Assembly: GCF_015207755.1 (NCBI RefSeq) | Contig: NZ_JADEWH010000016.1 | Coordinates: forward strand, 61,211 to 125,210 | Reading direction: 5' to 3' | Source: Nodularia sp. LEGE 06071 | Lineage (GTDB): Bacteria; Cyanobacteriota; Cyanobacteriia; Cyanobacteriales; Nostocaceae | Length of the DNA: 64,000 nt | Shown: positions 1 through 8,167 of the stretch, piece by piece | How the letters are laid out: every line of letters starts with the position of its first letter | Numbering within the stretch: the stretch's first letter is position 1 | Translations under genes and position numbers: made by a program | The notes under the pieces: model-generated | Database searches by the model: none | Seen by the model: the letters and a program-made list of their open reading frames with translations, nothing else | Told to the model about the DNA's origin: nothing

Positions 1-901
1 CTAAATCCCATCCTGGCATTTGTAAATCTTCCATGAGCCGATTTACTTTGGGGTCATAACTGAGGGCGAAACAGCGACAACCTTCAGCCGCAGCCATGAT
101 TAAGCTGTGCAGACGCATCCCAATGGCCATCTCCACACCTTTATAGACACCCTTTAATAATTGCGGGTCTTCTAAAAGCAGAATTTTACTGACATCTTTT
201 AATTGGGGTTGAATCGCTTGGGCGATCGCTAAATCTTCACTCTTCTGAAATGGCAACAGCAAAATAAAGGCTTGGGTTGCTTTCTGGAAGTCTACTAAGG
301 CGCGAGTCAAGTTTGCCAAACGTTGGGGAGTCAGTTGGGGATGATTCCTCAGAGTCACAGCAACTCTCGGCGCAGGTAAATCCCAAAGTCCTGGTACAGG
401 TTTACTTTCTAACGCCCAAACTGGGTCAGGCGCAAGCAAACAAGGAATTTGCCAATCAGCTAATAAAGCCGCGCTAGAGCGATCGCGCACACTAACTCTG
501 CTACAATATCCGAAGGAGTGTTCTGCCAACTTGCGAGTTTGGGGACGAACTAAGGGGCCGATACCTTGCGCCCAAGCTACAGTTTTTAAACCCATTTTCT
601 GAGCCAATACCATCAGCCCGCCATAATAAAATGGACTAATGGTACTGGTGACATCTTGAATTAAACTCCCACCGCCCCAAATGAAAGCATCGCAAGAACG
701 CAAAGCTTGGATTACAGGTAAAATCTTCATGCGGTTGTGAGATTCCACCCCATAGCGATCGCGCGTTTGTTCTGGATTCCCCGAAAGCACCACAGGAGTC
801 ACATCAGGTGGTAACATTTGCAAAAGCGTCGCCAATAAAGCCTCGTCACCACCATTACCCTTACCGTAATACCCAGACAATAACGCCCGCATCTTTGCCA
901 T
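1..901 (-). CDS. csaB: Polysaccharide pyruvyl transferase CsaB, 3' end cut by window edge
   Basis: The frame is open from an ATG at 899-901 (reading MAKMRALLSGYYGKGNGGDE) to base 1, so about 300 residues are seen and the C-terminus is missing. The Gly-rich N-terminus (YYGKGNGGDEA), the segment FIWGGGSLIQD, the stretch AWAQGIGPL and a late MRLHSLIMAA segment are typical of the CsaB/WcaK polysaccharide pyruvyl transferase family, which transfers pyruvate from phosphoenolpyruvate to a cell-wall or extracellular polysaccharide. A second ATG at 890-892 is an alternative start. It is transcribed away from the DUF2499 gene, with only about 40 bases between the two starts. The family call is firm; the actual sugar substrate is unknown. 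Confidence 0.85.
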   Translation of the reverse strand, partial: MAKMRALLSGYYGKGNGGDEALLATLLQMLPPDVTPVVLSGNPEQTRDRYGVESHNRMKILPVIQALRSCDAFIWGGGSLIQDVTSTISPFYYGGLMVLAQKMGLKTVAWAQGIGPLVRPQTRKLAEHSFGYCSRVSVRDRSSAALLADWQIPCLLAPDPVWALESKPVPGLWDLPAPRVAVTLRNHPQLTPQRLANLTRALVDFQKATQAFILLLPFQKSEDLAIAQAIQPQLKDVSKILLLEDPQLLKGVYKGVEMAIGMRLHSLIMAAAEGCRCFALSYDPKVNRLMEDLQMPGWDL

Positions 902-942
902 TTTAAATTGATAATTTTAAATTACTGAATTTTTATTTACTT

Positions 943-1290
943 ATGCACGCCCTTTCTATTCCCACCTGGATTATTCACGTTTCTAGCGTTATTGAGTGGA
1001 TTGTCGCCATCTGGTTAATTTGGACTTACGGCGAACTCACTGGTAATCGGACATGGTGGGGATTATCTCTAGCCATGTTACCAGCTTTAGTGAGTGCCAT
1101 GTGTGCCTGTACTTGGCATTATTTCGATAATCCGGCATCTTTAGAATGGTTGGTAACGCTGCAAGCTGCAATGACATTAATTGGTAATTTTACACTTTGG
1201 GCAGCTGCGGTCTTGATTTGGCGTTCTACAAAACCAGAGGATAGTACAACCAAGACAGTTACAGCCCAACCGATGGAATCAAAATCATGA
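943..1290 (+). CDS. DUF2499 family membrane protein
   Basis: This 115-residue protein has a short N-terminus (MHALSIPTWIIHVSSVIEW) and three hydrophobic segments at roughly residues 8-28, 42-60 and 72-95. It matches the DUF2499 family found in cyanobacteria and plant plastids. Its stop overlaps the next gene's start (ATGA at 1287-1290), so the two are almost certainly translationally coupled. The pairing with a DUF3593 protein is what one expects in cyanobacteria and suggests the two small membrane proteins act together in the membrane, perhaps in thylakoids. Function is not known; family membership is from recall of the sequence pattern. Confidence 0.85.
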   Translation: MHALSIPTWIIHVSSVIEWIVAIWLIWTYGELTGNRTWWGLSLAMLPALVSAMCACTWHYFDNPASLEWLVTLQAAMTLIGNFTLWAAAVLIWRSTKPEDSTTKTVTAQPMESKS

Positions 1291-1592
1291 TATCTAAAGA
1301 AACCCTATTTGTCCTTTCCTTATTTCCCTATTTGGGTTTCTTGTGGTTTATTCGCCGTAGTCCCCAAATGCCACGTTTAGCCCTATATGGATTTTATGGC
1401 ACGCTGGTATTTGTTGCCATTACCATCCCGGCGGCAATTTACGCTCAATTGCATTATGGTGTTTCCTTGGCTGACGTAGATTGGTTACACGGGGGTGCAG
1501 AAGTCTTTTTAACCCTAGCTAACATTCTGCTGGTAGTGGGTTTCGCCCAAGCCATTAGAGAATTAAAAATGAAAAATGAATATAAGGAATAA
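1287..1592 (+). CDS. DUF3593 family membrane protein
   Basis: A 101-residue protein starting at an ATG that overlaps the DUF2499 stop codon. It shows two to three hydrophobic segments (around residues 5-22, 35-54 and 75-92) and the conserved-looking motif WFIRRSPQMPRLALYGFYG. This pattern fits DUF3593, a family shared by cyanobacteria and chloroplasts. It ends five bases before hisA, so csaB's neighbour pair and hisA could be one transcript. Role unknown; a joint role with the DUF2499 protein is inferred from the overlap. Confidence 0.85.
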   Translation: MISKETLFVLSLFPYLGFLWFIRRSPQMPRLALYGFYGTLVFVAITIPAAIYAQLHYGVSLADVDWLHGGAEVFLTLANILLVVGFAQAIRELKMKNEYKE

Positions 1593-1596
1593 ATAA

Positions 1597-2367
1597 ATGG
1601 ACGTAATTCCAGCAATTGATTTATTAGAAGGTCGCTGTGTCAGACTATATCAGGGAGACTACGAGCGATCGCAAGTTTTTAGTGAAAACCCCGTAGATAT
1701 TGCTAAACAGTGGGTTGATCAAGGTGCGACCAGATTACATTTAGTTGATCTAGATGGTGCAAAAGCAGGTAAAGTAGTAAACCTAGCAGCAATTGAAGCG
1801 ATCGCTCAAGCGATATCCATACCCATTGAAATTGGTGGAGGATTGCGCGATCGCACCAGCGTAGAACAAGTATTTAATTTAGGAGTACAATGGGCAATTC
1901 TCGGTACTGTAGCCGTAGAACAACCCCAACTAGTCCAAGAACTCTGTGAAGAATTTCCCGAAAAGATTATTATAGGGATAGATGCGCGTAACGGACTAGT
2001 CGCAACTCGTGGTTGGTTAGAAACCTCCGAAGTTTTAGCCACCCAACTAGCCGTACAAATGCAAGAATTAGGTGCAGCAGCCATCATCTACACAGATATT
2101 CACCGTGACGGTACACTCATAGGTCCCAACTTAGAAGCCTTAAGAGAACTTGCGAGTGCAATATCCATACCCATTATTGCTTCTGGGGGAGTCAGTTCTG
2201 TTACCGATTTATTAAGTCTATTAGGTTTAGAAATGCAAGGAGTAAAAGGTGTAATAGTCGGAAAAGCCTTATATACTGGCGATATTTCCCTCAGAGAAGC
2301 ACTCAGCGCCATCGGTCCCGGACGCATTCAAGACATTCCCCCAAATTTCGACTCCAGCTTTGCATAA
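1597..2367 (+). CDS. hisA: HisA, phosphoribosylformimino-5-aminoimidazole carboxamide ribotide isomerase
   Basis: The 256-residue product is a complete (beta/alpha)8-barrel isomerase of histidine biosynthesis that converts ProFAR to PRFAR. Diagnostic pieces are the N-terminal [20 protein letters not shown] with the catalytic Asp, the phosphate loop [10 protein letters not shown], the second catalytic region [14 protein letters not shown] and the second phosphate loop IIASGGVSS. The length equals that of bacterial HisA. It starts five bases after the DUF3593 stop. HisA and HisF are homologous, but the IPAIDLLEG start and the phosphate loops mark HisA. High confidence. Confidence 0.97.
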   Translation: MDVIPAIDLLEGRCVRLYQGDYERSQVFSENPVDIAKQWVDQGATRLHLVDLDGAKAGKVVNLAAIEAIAQAISIPIEIGGGLRDRTSVEQVFNLGVQWAILGTVAVEQPQLVQELCEEFPEKIIIGIDARNGLVATRGWLETSEVLATQLAVQMQELGAAAIIYTDIHRDGTLIGPNLEALRELASAISIPIIASGGVSSVTDLLSLLGLEMQGVKGVIVGKALYTGDISLREALSAIGPGRIQDIPPNFDSSFA

Positions 2368-2396
2368 GGCGCTTCCAGGCGTTGCTGAATTAAGAT

Positions 2397-2562
2397 ATTT
2401 GTTGGGCTACGCCCCACTACGCTAACACGCAAAGGCGCAAAGGCGCAAAGGTACGAAGAAGAAGAAGAAGAAAGGTCATTTTGGCATTTCATACTAAAAA
2501 CGCCATAAAAGCCCTCCGTTCCTCATTTCTCTGTGTCCTCTGCGTCTCTGTGGTTCGTTTCT
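2397..2562. repeat. Dispersed short repeats 'CGCAAAGGCGCAAAGG' and 'CTCTGCGTCTCTGTGGTTCG'
   Basis: Between hisA and the next gene lie a purine-rich block (about 2427-2470) and a pyrimidine-rich block (about 2516-2562). Both belong to a repeat family, read on either strand, that recurs near 3181-3243, 38296-38326, 49597-49626, 49733-49765, 61002-61041, 63506-63570 and 63645-63680. The family is common between genes of Nostoc-like genomes. Its translated form (CVLCVSVVRF) appears at the N-terminus of the longest open frame of the next gene, which argues against that upstream start. Confidence 0.7.
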
Positions 2563-2582
2563 CTTCATTGGATAATACAGCC

Positions 2583-3146
2583 GTGACAGCAACATCAACC
2601 AACATTCCCACATCGGTTTTTCGCCTGTCTCCGTTAATTCGGATCACACTACTGAGTCTATATATAGCACTCACAGTCCCATTACCATTTTTAGCCCAAG
2701 CAACAGACGCACCAGTACCGCCGAAATTCTTGTGGATAGGAATTAGTATAGGCTTTATCGGCTTATATGCAGTCTTAACCGAGCGAGTTATAGTCGATGA
2801 CCAAAGCATTCAAGTTACATACCCAGCCTGGGTTCCCCGCTTTTTTCGCAAAGGTTGGACATTACCTTGGTTAGATGTCAAAGAATTAAAACCGCGTTCC
2901 ACTGGTCAAGGCGGACTGGTGTATTATTTTCTCAGTCAGGATGGCAAAGCGTATTTATTACCAATGCGTGTAGCCGGATTTAGCCGGTTAGTGAAAATAG
3001 TCGAAACCAAAACAGGCATAAACACAACAGATGTACGCCCATTAGCACAACCGTGGATGTACTTAACTTTGTTAGGATTTACCCTGCTGCTGTTATTAAT
3101 AGACGCTTGGACTATCACCACAGCATTAGGAATATCTCAGACATAA
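2583..3146 (+). CDS. Conserved hypothetical membrane protein
   Basis: From a GTG at 2583 the product is about 187 residues. The frame is open back to an ATG at 2481, but residues before the GTG are translated repeat (see the repeat at 2397-2562), so GTG 2583 or TTG 2568 is preferred. Three hydrophobic segments are visible: residues about 15-33, 47-62, and a last one near the C-terminus (LTLLGFTLLLLLIDAWTI). Between them sits a soluble stretch with WTLPWLDVKELKPRSTGQGG that resembles a small beta-rich, PH-like domain. The protein probably sits in the membrane. I do not recognise a function; it resembles unnamed cyanobacterial proteins. Confidence 0.75.
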   Translation: MTATSTNIPTSVFRLSPLIRITLLSLYIALTVPLPFLAQATDAPVPPKFLWIGISIGFIGLYAVLTERVIVDDQSIQVTYPAWVPRFFRKGWTLPWLDVKELKPRSTGQGGLVYYFLSQDGKAYLLPMRVAGFSRLVKIVETKTGINTTDVRPLAQPWMYLTLLGFTLLLLLIDAWTITTALGISQT

Positions 3147-3164
3147 AACAATCTATTTTCTTCC

Positions 3165-3245
3165 TTCTTCCTTCTTCCTTCTTCCTTTGTGTACTTTGCG
3201 TCCTTCTCCCAAAGGGAGAGGCTAGCGCCAATGCGGTTCGTTCCT
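3165..3245. repeat. Dispersed repeat overlapping the start of the ABC ATPase gene
   Basis: The block contains 'TTCTTCCTTC' iterations and then 'TTTGCGTCCTTCTCCCAAAG' followed by GGGAGAGGCTAGCGCCAA and GCGGTTCGTT. The same string with small changes is at 63506-63570. The ATG used by the downstream ABC ATPase (3231) lies inside this block, so the repeat has contributed to that gene's 5' end. Confidence 0.65.
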
Positions 3246-4016
3246 TTGGAGAATCAAACTAAAACAGCCCAACTAAGGCTAGAACAAATTAACTTATTCG
3301 CCAAGCTGAAAACCCAGCTTCAGGGATACCCCATATTACAGGATATCTCCTTCGAGGTATTTCCAGGCGATCGCATCGTCATTGTCGGACCCTCCGGTGC
3401 TGGAAAAACCTCATTACTACGCCTGATTAACCGCCTCAGTGAACCCACTAGAGGCAAAATTTATCGGGAAAATCAGGACTATAGCCAAATCCCCACTCTA
3501 CAGCTACGCCAGGAAATAACACTGGTATTACAAGAATCGAAGCTGTTAGGAATGACAGTCCAGCAAGCTTTAGCTTATCCTTTAGTTTTGCGTGGTGTGC
3601 CTCCACAGACAATTCAACAAAGAATTGCTCACTGGATAGAACAACTGCACATTCCTAGTGAATGGTTGGGAAGAACTGAATTACAACTTTCTGCTGGACA
3701 ACGACAATTAGTAGCGATCGCTCGTGCTTTAATTATCCAACCAAAAGTTTTATTATTAGATGAGCCAACATCTGCCTTGGATGCTGGAACAGCGGCCAAT
3801 GTCATACAAGTCTTAACTCAGCTAACTCAAACGCACCAAATCACAATTTTGATGGTGAATAACCAGCTTGACTTAGCCCAGGTATTCTGCACCCGGTTAT
3901 TATATTTACAACAAGGTCAGTTATTCACAAATCAAGCCGCCTCTGAAATTAATTGGATTAACTTACGAGAACGCTTGATACAAGCCCAAACCCAAGCCGC
4001 CGAAGAATGGATTTAG
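3231..4016 (+). CDS. ABC transporter ATP-binding protein (FetA/YbbL-like)
   Basis: From ATG 3231 the product is 261 residues; the open frame reaches back to 3189 but that part is translated repeat. A single nucleotide-binding domain is complete: Walker A GPSGAGKTS, Q-loop region LVLQESKLLG, signature LSAGQRQ, Walker B VLLLDEPTSALD and a late switch segment in which the usual His is replaced (MVNNQLD, rather than the common THD). No permease is next to it; its partner must be elsewhere. It resembles single-domain exporter ATPases such as FetA/YbbL and plant STAR1, but the substrate cannot be told from sequence. Confidence 0.85.
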   Translation: MRFVPLENQTKTAQLRLEQINLFAKLKTQLQGYPILQDISFEVFPGDRIVIVGPSGAGKTSLLRLINRLSEPTRGKIYRENQDYSQIPTLQLRQEITLVLQESKLLGMTVQQALAYPLVLRGVPPQTIQQRIAHWIEQLHIPSEWLGRTELQLSAGQRQLVAIARALIIQPKVLLLDEPTSALDAGTAANVIQVLTQLTQTHQITILMVNNQLDLAQVFCTRLLYLQQGQLFTNQAASEINWINLRERLIQAQTQAAEEWI

Positions 4017-4096
4017 TCAAATTAAAAATTAAGATTCCAACAGCACCATCCACCTGGGGAATTTGGCATTTTGAACATTAATTTATACTGCTGCTT

Positions 4097-4864
4097 TTAA
4101 GTTCTTTGAGTAACTGTAGAGCGTTGATGACTGATTCTTTCTTTCGTTAACTTGGCTGGTGACTGCGGAACATTGGATTTTAAACTTTCCATGTTAAATC
4201 TATATCCCACATTCCGGATAGTTTGAATCAAACTAGGTTGACGAGGATCAAGTTCGACCTTTTTTCGTAATGATAAAACATGAGTATCAATGGTGCGGGG
4301 ATTATCAATTGCGTCAGGCCAAGCACGACGCAGTAATTCTGATCTACTCAGCGCTGCTCCTCCAGCTTGTGCCAAAACATACAATAGACTGAACTCTTGC
4401 GGCGTTAAATCAATGAACTCCCCTTGGAATCGGACTCGGCGCTGGACTAAATCAATTTGCAAACTGCCATAATCCAAATAAGCTGGTGCAGTAGGCGTGC
4501 GTCTGCGGCGAATTAGCGCCTCTACTCTAGCGAGAAACTCTTGCATACCGAAAGGTTTGCTTAAATAGTCATCAGCCCCCGCCTTTAAACCTGCGACAAT
4601 ATCAGCTTCATTACTACGAGCCGATAACATCAAAATTAAAGGTTGTTGCTGACGATGCAACCAACGACAAAACTCAATCCCATCACCATCAGGCAAATCG
4701 GCATCAAGAATCACCAGGGTTGGTTGTTGGCTCAAAAACACTTCTCTTGCTTGATAAATGCTGGCGGCTTGATGCACACGGTATTCCAACTGCTGCAAGT
4801 GCCATCCCAGCAACGACCTTAGATGGGGATTTCCCTCAACGATTTCAATACAAACCGAACCCAC
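4097..4864 (-). CDS. nrrA: OmpR/PhoB-type response regulator, NrrA (Rre37) type
   Basis: The 255-residue protein has a receiver domain (phospho-acceptor Asp in VILDADLPDGDG, about residue 54; conserved Lys in LSKPFG) followed by a winged-helix DNA-binding domain with RTIDTHVLSLRKKVELD and IRNVGYRF. The start is a GTG at 4862-4864. The N-terminus (SVCIEIVEGNPHLRSLLGW) fits my memory of the NrrA/Rre37 group, the nitrogen-responsive regulator that promotes heterocyst development and glycogen breakdown in Anabaena. An exact NtcA-type promoter lies upstream, as known for nrrA. No histidine kinase is adjacent. The OmpR class is certain; the NrrA name is likely but depends on recall. Confidence 0.78.
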   Translation of the reverse strand: MGSVCIEIVEGNPHLRSLLGWHLQQLEYRVHQAASIYQAREVFLSQQPTLVILDADLPDGDGIEFCRWLHRQQQPLILMLSARSNEADIVAGLKAGADDYLSKPFGMQEFLARVEALIRRRRTPTAPAYLDYGSLQIDLVQRRVRFQGEFIDLTPQEFSLLYVLAQAGGAALSRSELLRRAWPDAIDNPRTIDTHVLSLRKKVELDPRQPSLIQTIRNVGYRFNMESLKSNVPQSPAKLTKERISHQRSTVTQRT

Positions 4865-4896
4865 AGTGGCAAAACCCCTTAGCGTCGATGAATTTT

Positions 4897-4938
4897 AAAG
4901 TAACAAGCCCATGCTCAAGGTTTTGTAGCCATTGTTAC
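4897..4938 (-). promoter_or_regulatory. NtcA-activated promoter of nrrA
   Basis: On the minus strand, GTAACAATGGCTAC (4938-4925) matches the NtcA consensus GTA-N8-TAC exactly. After 22 bases comes TACTTT (4902-4897), which fits the -10 form TAN3T. This box-to-(-10) spacing is the canonical class II NtcA arrangement. Transcription would start near 4890 and give a leader of roughly 25 bases to the GTG start. Confidence 0.8.
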
Positions 4939-5019
4939 TTCCATTGCTATTCGTTTTACATTACCTCATACAAAAAGCAGCAAAATCCTTCACTGATACC
5001 TTGCTCAAAGCAGAGTTAG

Positions 5020-5580
5020 TAATATTCTTTAATTTATTCTTAAATTTTTGTTAGACTTATCAAAAGGTGTTTTTGGTTAAACATCTTCCCTCAGAGGGGT
5101 GTCGCTGACCAATAAACTCTCGATAAACAGGGTAAGCTTTACTTAAGCTATATTTTAGCTTTATTGTGCTATCGGATTAAATTTGGGAAAAATTTATGAC
5201 CGTATTCGCCAATAAACAATTGCAAATTCCAAATTCCAAATTCCCACTTAAAGATTGTTTCTGGTGGGGATTTAAACCCAGAACCAAACACAAGCTCAGT
5301 GTAAACTTACTCCCAGGGAGTTCCCGTAGGGTAGGCATATTAGACTTTTTACGTCCTGATAAATTCAGGCAGTTTACACAAAGAATCATAAAAATAACTT
5401 ACCAAACCATCATATTCCAGTTTTTATGGAATAGGATAGGATCACGTTGTACCTTCAGGAGGATCTAGCTTACGGTAGATTTTTTGTCCTTGAGTTGAAG
5501 CGAAGAAGGTGAAAGTAACACTTCACATTTGAGCGTGAATCATTTACAATTCTCATTCTAAAGAGATTAATATAGCAGTT
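5020..5580. other. Long intergenic region without a convincing gene
   Basis: About 700 bases separate nrrA from the next gene. I see AT-rich sequence, a small triplicated string (CAAATTCCAAATTCCAAATT near 5223-5242) and short repeat debris (GTTCCCGTAGGGTAGGCATA near 5320). The two open frames here (5177-5389 minus and 5196-5468 plus) overlap each other, carry repeat sequence and show no recognisable domain. The last 100 bases may form a long leader for the gene at 5581. Confidence 0.5.
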
Positions 5581-5835
5581 ATGCTCCAAGACACACAAAC
5601 CATCCGCTATTACCAACGAATTACTGACGCCTTCGTCGAGTTATGGAATCGCGGTTATCGGACGGACGATATGCGGATGTATTTGGATGGGTATCTAGCC
5701 GCACTGCGACAAAGTAACGCTATTGAACCTATGCTGATTCATCGCTTAGAAGAGGAAGCTGGCCGCTACCTGTACGATTCATCAAATTTTGTTATGACTC
5801 AAACTCAAACGCAAGCACAACTAGATTACTATTAA
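5581..5835 (+). CDS. Small conserved cyanobacterial protein (DUF6761-like)
   Basis: This 84-residue acidic, mostly helical protein begins MLQDTQTIRYYQRITDAFVE and contains WNRGYRTDDMRMYLDGYLAA, a pattern I associate with a small protein family restricted to cyanobacteria (possibly DUF6761). The C-terminus is Gln/Thr-rich (MTQTQTQAQLDYY). No signal peptide, membrane segment or catalytic motif is visible. It stands alone, with a long upstream region and a hairpin-plus-T-run downstream. Role unknown. Confidence 0.75.
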   Translation: MLQDTQTIRYYQRITDAFVELWNRGYRTDDMRMYLDGYLAALRQSNAIEPMLIHRLEEEAGRYLYDSSNFVMTQTQTQAQLDYY

Positions 5836-5960
5836 TGACTTTTACTTAGTCGTTCATTGACAGTAATCGTTAGGTCAACGCTGATGATTATAGCATATCA
5901 TTTGCCCAGGTCAAGGGTTTAGTGGTGTGGAATTTGGATATATTTTAGATAAAGCAGTTA

Positions 5961-6008
5961 CCCCCTCTGCCCGGTTTTGGTTTTGCCAACTCGGATGAGG
6001 GGATTTTT
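5961..6008 (+). terminator. Probable rho-independent terminator
   Basis: A GC-rich inverted repeat (CCCCCTC at 5961-5967 with GAGGGG at 5997-6002) encloses a loop and is followed by ATTTTTGAG. It lies about 125 bases after the small gene ending at 5835 and fits its transcription direction. Confidence 0.55.
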
Positions 6009-6037
6009 GAGTAAAAATATATGGTTTTTGTGAAAGT

Positions 6038-6120
6038 AAGGTGTGTTATACCTTCAGTCCACCGCACTTTATATTGTTAACGGTGCGTTGCGCTGCGTGA
6101 CAACACACCCTACAAACTCA
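6038..6120. repeat. Dispersed repeat, 'GGTGTGTTAT...ACACACCCTAC' type
   Basis: The segment starts GGTGTGTTATACC and ends GACAACACACCCTAC, giving imperfect inverted ends around GGTGCGTTGCGCTGCG. A related fragment (AGGGTGTGTTGTCTCGCAGCG) is at 20178-20200. This looks like a non-coding intergenic repeat that could fold into a hairpin. Confidence 0.5.
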
Positions 6121-6143
6121 GCCCTTTGGCTGCTGTATGGATA

Positions 6144-6467
6144 TTAGGAAGCCAGTGCCACTTCTACTAATTGCTGCAATTCACCTTTTTGGTAAAGTTC
6201 AATCAGGATATCTGAACCGCCAACGAATTGACCGTCAATATAGACTTGGGGAATTGTCGGCCAGTTGGAATATTCTTTAATGCCCTGACGAATATCAGAG
6301 TCGGCGAGAACGTCCACGGTTTCAAAAGGAACTGCTAAGGTGTTGAGAATTTGCACAACGTTGTTGGAGAAACCACACTGAGGCATCAGCTTGTTTCCTT
6401 TCATGAAAACCATGATTTTGTTTTCTTGTAACAAATTATCAATTTTTTCTTTGGTTTCTGGAGTCAT
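6144..6467 (-). CDS. grxD: Monothiol glutaredoxin GrxD (Grx4/CGFS type)
   Basis: From ATG 6465-6467 the product is 107 residues, the normal length of single-domain CGFS glutaredoxins; longer open frame upstream is not homologous. The active-site motif CGFS is in MPQCGFSNNVVQ, with glutathione-contacting elements WPTIPQVYIDG and GGSDI. Such proteins bind a glutathione-ligated [2Fe-2S] cluster and deliver it, often with a BolA partner. The bolA gene ends 79 bases upstream on the same strand, so the two form a likely bolA-grxD operon. Confidence 0.95.
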   Translation of the reverse strand: MTPETKEKIDNLLQENKIMVFMKGNKLMPQCGFSNNVVQILNTLAVPFETVDVLADSDIRQGIKEYSNWPTIPQVYIDGQFVGGSDILIELYQKGELQQLVEVALAS

Positions 6468-6546
6468 GGACTTTTTGTTTCCTATGTTGCTAATAGCGAA
6501 GATGTCAATAGTCAGTGTTTCAGTTGAACTTGAGACTGATTGATTT

Positions 6547-6804
6547 TTAAGAAGCTGCTGTTGCTTGCCAAGCTTCGGGAGTATAGGTTTTGACAGCCAA
6601 GGCATGAATCGCTTCAGTTGACATAGCTTGTCGCAAAGCACCATAAACTAACTGGTGTTGTTGTACCAGTCCCTTATCGGTAAACTGCGATGAAACTACT
6701 GTCACTTGATAGTGGTCACCGCCACCAGTTAAGTCTTGCACCTGAATTTGGGCATCTGGCAGTTCCGCCTTAATCATTGCCTCAACTTGCTGCGGATTAA
6801 TCAT
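6547..6804 (-). CDS. bolA: BolA family protein
   Basis: The 85-residue product starts at ATG 6802-6804 ([20 protein letters not shown]). The BolA fold is shown by the [15 protein letters not shown] stretch and the helix-turn region [17 protein letters not shown] followed by [14 protein letters not shown], which contains the conserved C-terminal His (IHAL). BolA proteins pair with monothiol glutaredoxins to share a [2Fe-2S] cluster. The gene lies just upstream of grxD in the same direction. The sequence directly before the start codon is the edge of an IS200/IS605-like remnant, so the promoter may have been affected. Confidence 0.93.
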   Translation of the reverse strand: MINPQQVEAMIKAELPDAQIQVQDLTGGGDHYQVTVVSSQFTDKGLVQQHQLVYGALRQAMSTEAIHALAVKTYTPEAWQATAAS

Positions 6805-6827
6805 AAAAACCTTGCGCGTAATATGGA

Positions 6828-7178
6828 AACCCACGACTTTAATCGGTGGGAGGAAACACAACTCGGCACTTTTCATGCCGTTGCCCTTTCGGGGTGGGGT
6901 AAGTAGAGGAGTAATGCTTGCCCACTTCCCTTGATGCGGGGAATCGCTTCGCTACTCCGGTAATGTTAGCCTCGACAATGTTAACGGTCGGTAACTATCT
7001 AGAAGACACTGGCTTAACCCATAAACCTGTTTAATCCTCCAGTTCTAGTGCCTGGAACTGGCTACGCATCCCAGGGTAGGTCTTTAACTCTTGCCGTTAA
7101 CGTAGTACGTTTTGTACTGAGTCTGGTAAGCTGGGGCTTCAACATTTGCTGAAGCCCACGACTGAAAGCCGTGGGTTG
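6828..7178 (-). mobile_element. IS200/IS605-family remnant (ends without transposase)
   Basis: Two near-identical hairpins of the type that borders IS200/IS605/TnpB elements occur in the same orientation: 7155-7175 (CCCACGACTGAAAGCCGTGGG, written on the plus strand) and 6830-6850 (CCCACGACTTTAATCGGTGGG). Another perfect 8-bp hairpin (GGGCTTCA/TGAAGCCC) sits at about 7135-7157. Read on the minus strand, the stretch between them resembles the structured 3' region that follows tnpB and ends in the right-end hairpin. No transposase frame remains. I infer a decayed or miniature element (like a PATE), about 350 bp. Confidence 0.55.
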
Positions 7179-7179
7179 C

Positions 7180-7394
7180 TTAACGCAATTCCTGAAAAAA
7201 CTTACTTTTCTATTATTAACAGATACGCCTATGCAACGTATGGCGTTTTCCGCCCATGAAAACTTCGGGTTTTGGACAGGCTAACGGTAAACGCGCCTTT
7301 GAGGATTATTTTAGCGGTTAGCTAAATAAAACCAACCTTTGGTAGCTAGTTCTATCTTAGCATTTGGGTTTTCCCGGCAGATGTGCAGAATTTA
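7180..7394. other. Non-coding spacer beside the IS remnant
   Basis: This stretch holds short hairpins (for example AACGGTAAACGCGCC and AGCGGTTAGCTAAAT) and no credible reading frame. It may be further element debris or the downstream region of the gene at 7395-7991. Confidence 0.35.
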
Positions 7395-7991
7395 TCAATT
7401 TTGGGATGAACTACTACCTTGTCTGGGAAAGGGTGCATCCACAAAACCCAATTCAAATAATTGCTGATAGGCCTTCTTGCCTAAATCCCGTGTGGGGTTT
7501 TGACTCTTAATAATCTGAATTAACAACGGTACGGCTAATTCGGGCTGATTTTGCGCTCGATGTACCAGTGCTAACTGATAGGTGGCTTCGTCGCGCTTTT
7601 GGGCTGTTTCTAGGGCTTTTTGACGCTGGGAATCGGAAACTCTCGTATCAATTCCTGTAAAGCTAGCGTTTAATTCTTGATAGAAATTAGATAATTGATT
7701 ATAAACTTGACGCGCATCTTGGAGTTTTTGAGCTGCTAAAGGGTAGTTTTGAGCAGAAACGGCTTGATCTGCCTCTTCCATTAGCCTTTGACCTCCCGCT
7801 ATACTCAAAACGCTATTATTTTGGGCTGTAGGACGGAGAGTGTTGGGATCGTTGGGTTCAATGATTTGTACTTGAGTATAAATACTGGGCAGCTTTTGTA
7901 CTTGAGCATTAACAGGTGATAACAAGCTGATAACTGCGATGAATGATAACGAAGTCAGGCTAATGAAAGGAGGAACGGCGGCAGAGTTCAT
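7395..7991 (-). CDS. Secreted or periplasmic hypothetical protein with helical repeats
   Basis: Starting at ATG 7989-7991, the 198-residue product has a classic signal peptide (MNSAAVPPFISLTSLSFIAV then a small-residue site ending SPVNAQ). The mature part is helical with Gln/Ala-rich segments (MEEADQAVSAQNYPLAAQKL and YQLALVHRAQNQPELAVPLL) resembling tetratricopeptide-like repeats. It is probably exported. The open frame continues upstream to 8069 but that section lacks signal-peptide character. It is divergent from prcA, so the two may share a promoter region. No specific function recognised. Confidence 0.8.
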   Translation of the reverse strand: MNSAAVPPFISLTSLSFIAVISLLSPVNAQVQKLPSIYTQVQIIEPNDPNTLRPTAQNNSVLSIAGGQRLMEEADQAVSAQNYPLAAQKLQDARQVYNQLSNFYQELNASFTGIDTRVSDSQRQKALETAQKRDEATYQLALVHRAQNQPELAVPLLIQIIKSQNPTRDLGKKAYQQLFELGFVDAPFPRQGSSSSQN

Positions 7992-8167
7992 GGGCTCAAG
8001 TAGTGCAACAACTATATAGAAAAGAAATGTAAACTTCGGGTATCTTAACTCTGTTTTCGTCTTTGACAAAAGAAAGTTACATACTTAGGTTTCTCTGATT
8101 TAGACTGAAAATCGGTTTGATCAAGTTCCCATTGCTTCTGCATATCAACTCACTAAAATCGCCGATA

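Noticed and set aside
5177..5468. Overlapping open frames on both strands upstream of the 5581 gene
   Set aside because: They oppose each other, include short tandem and dispersed repeat sequence and show no domain or convincing ribosome-binding site.
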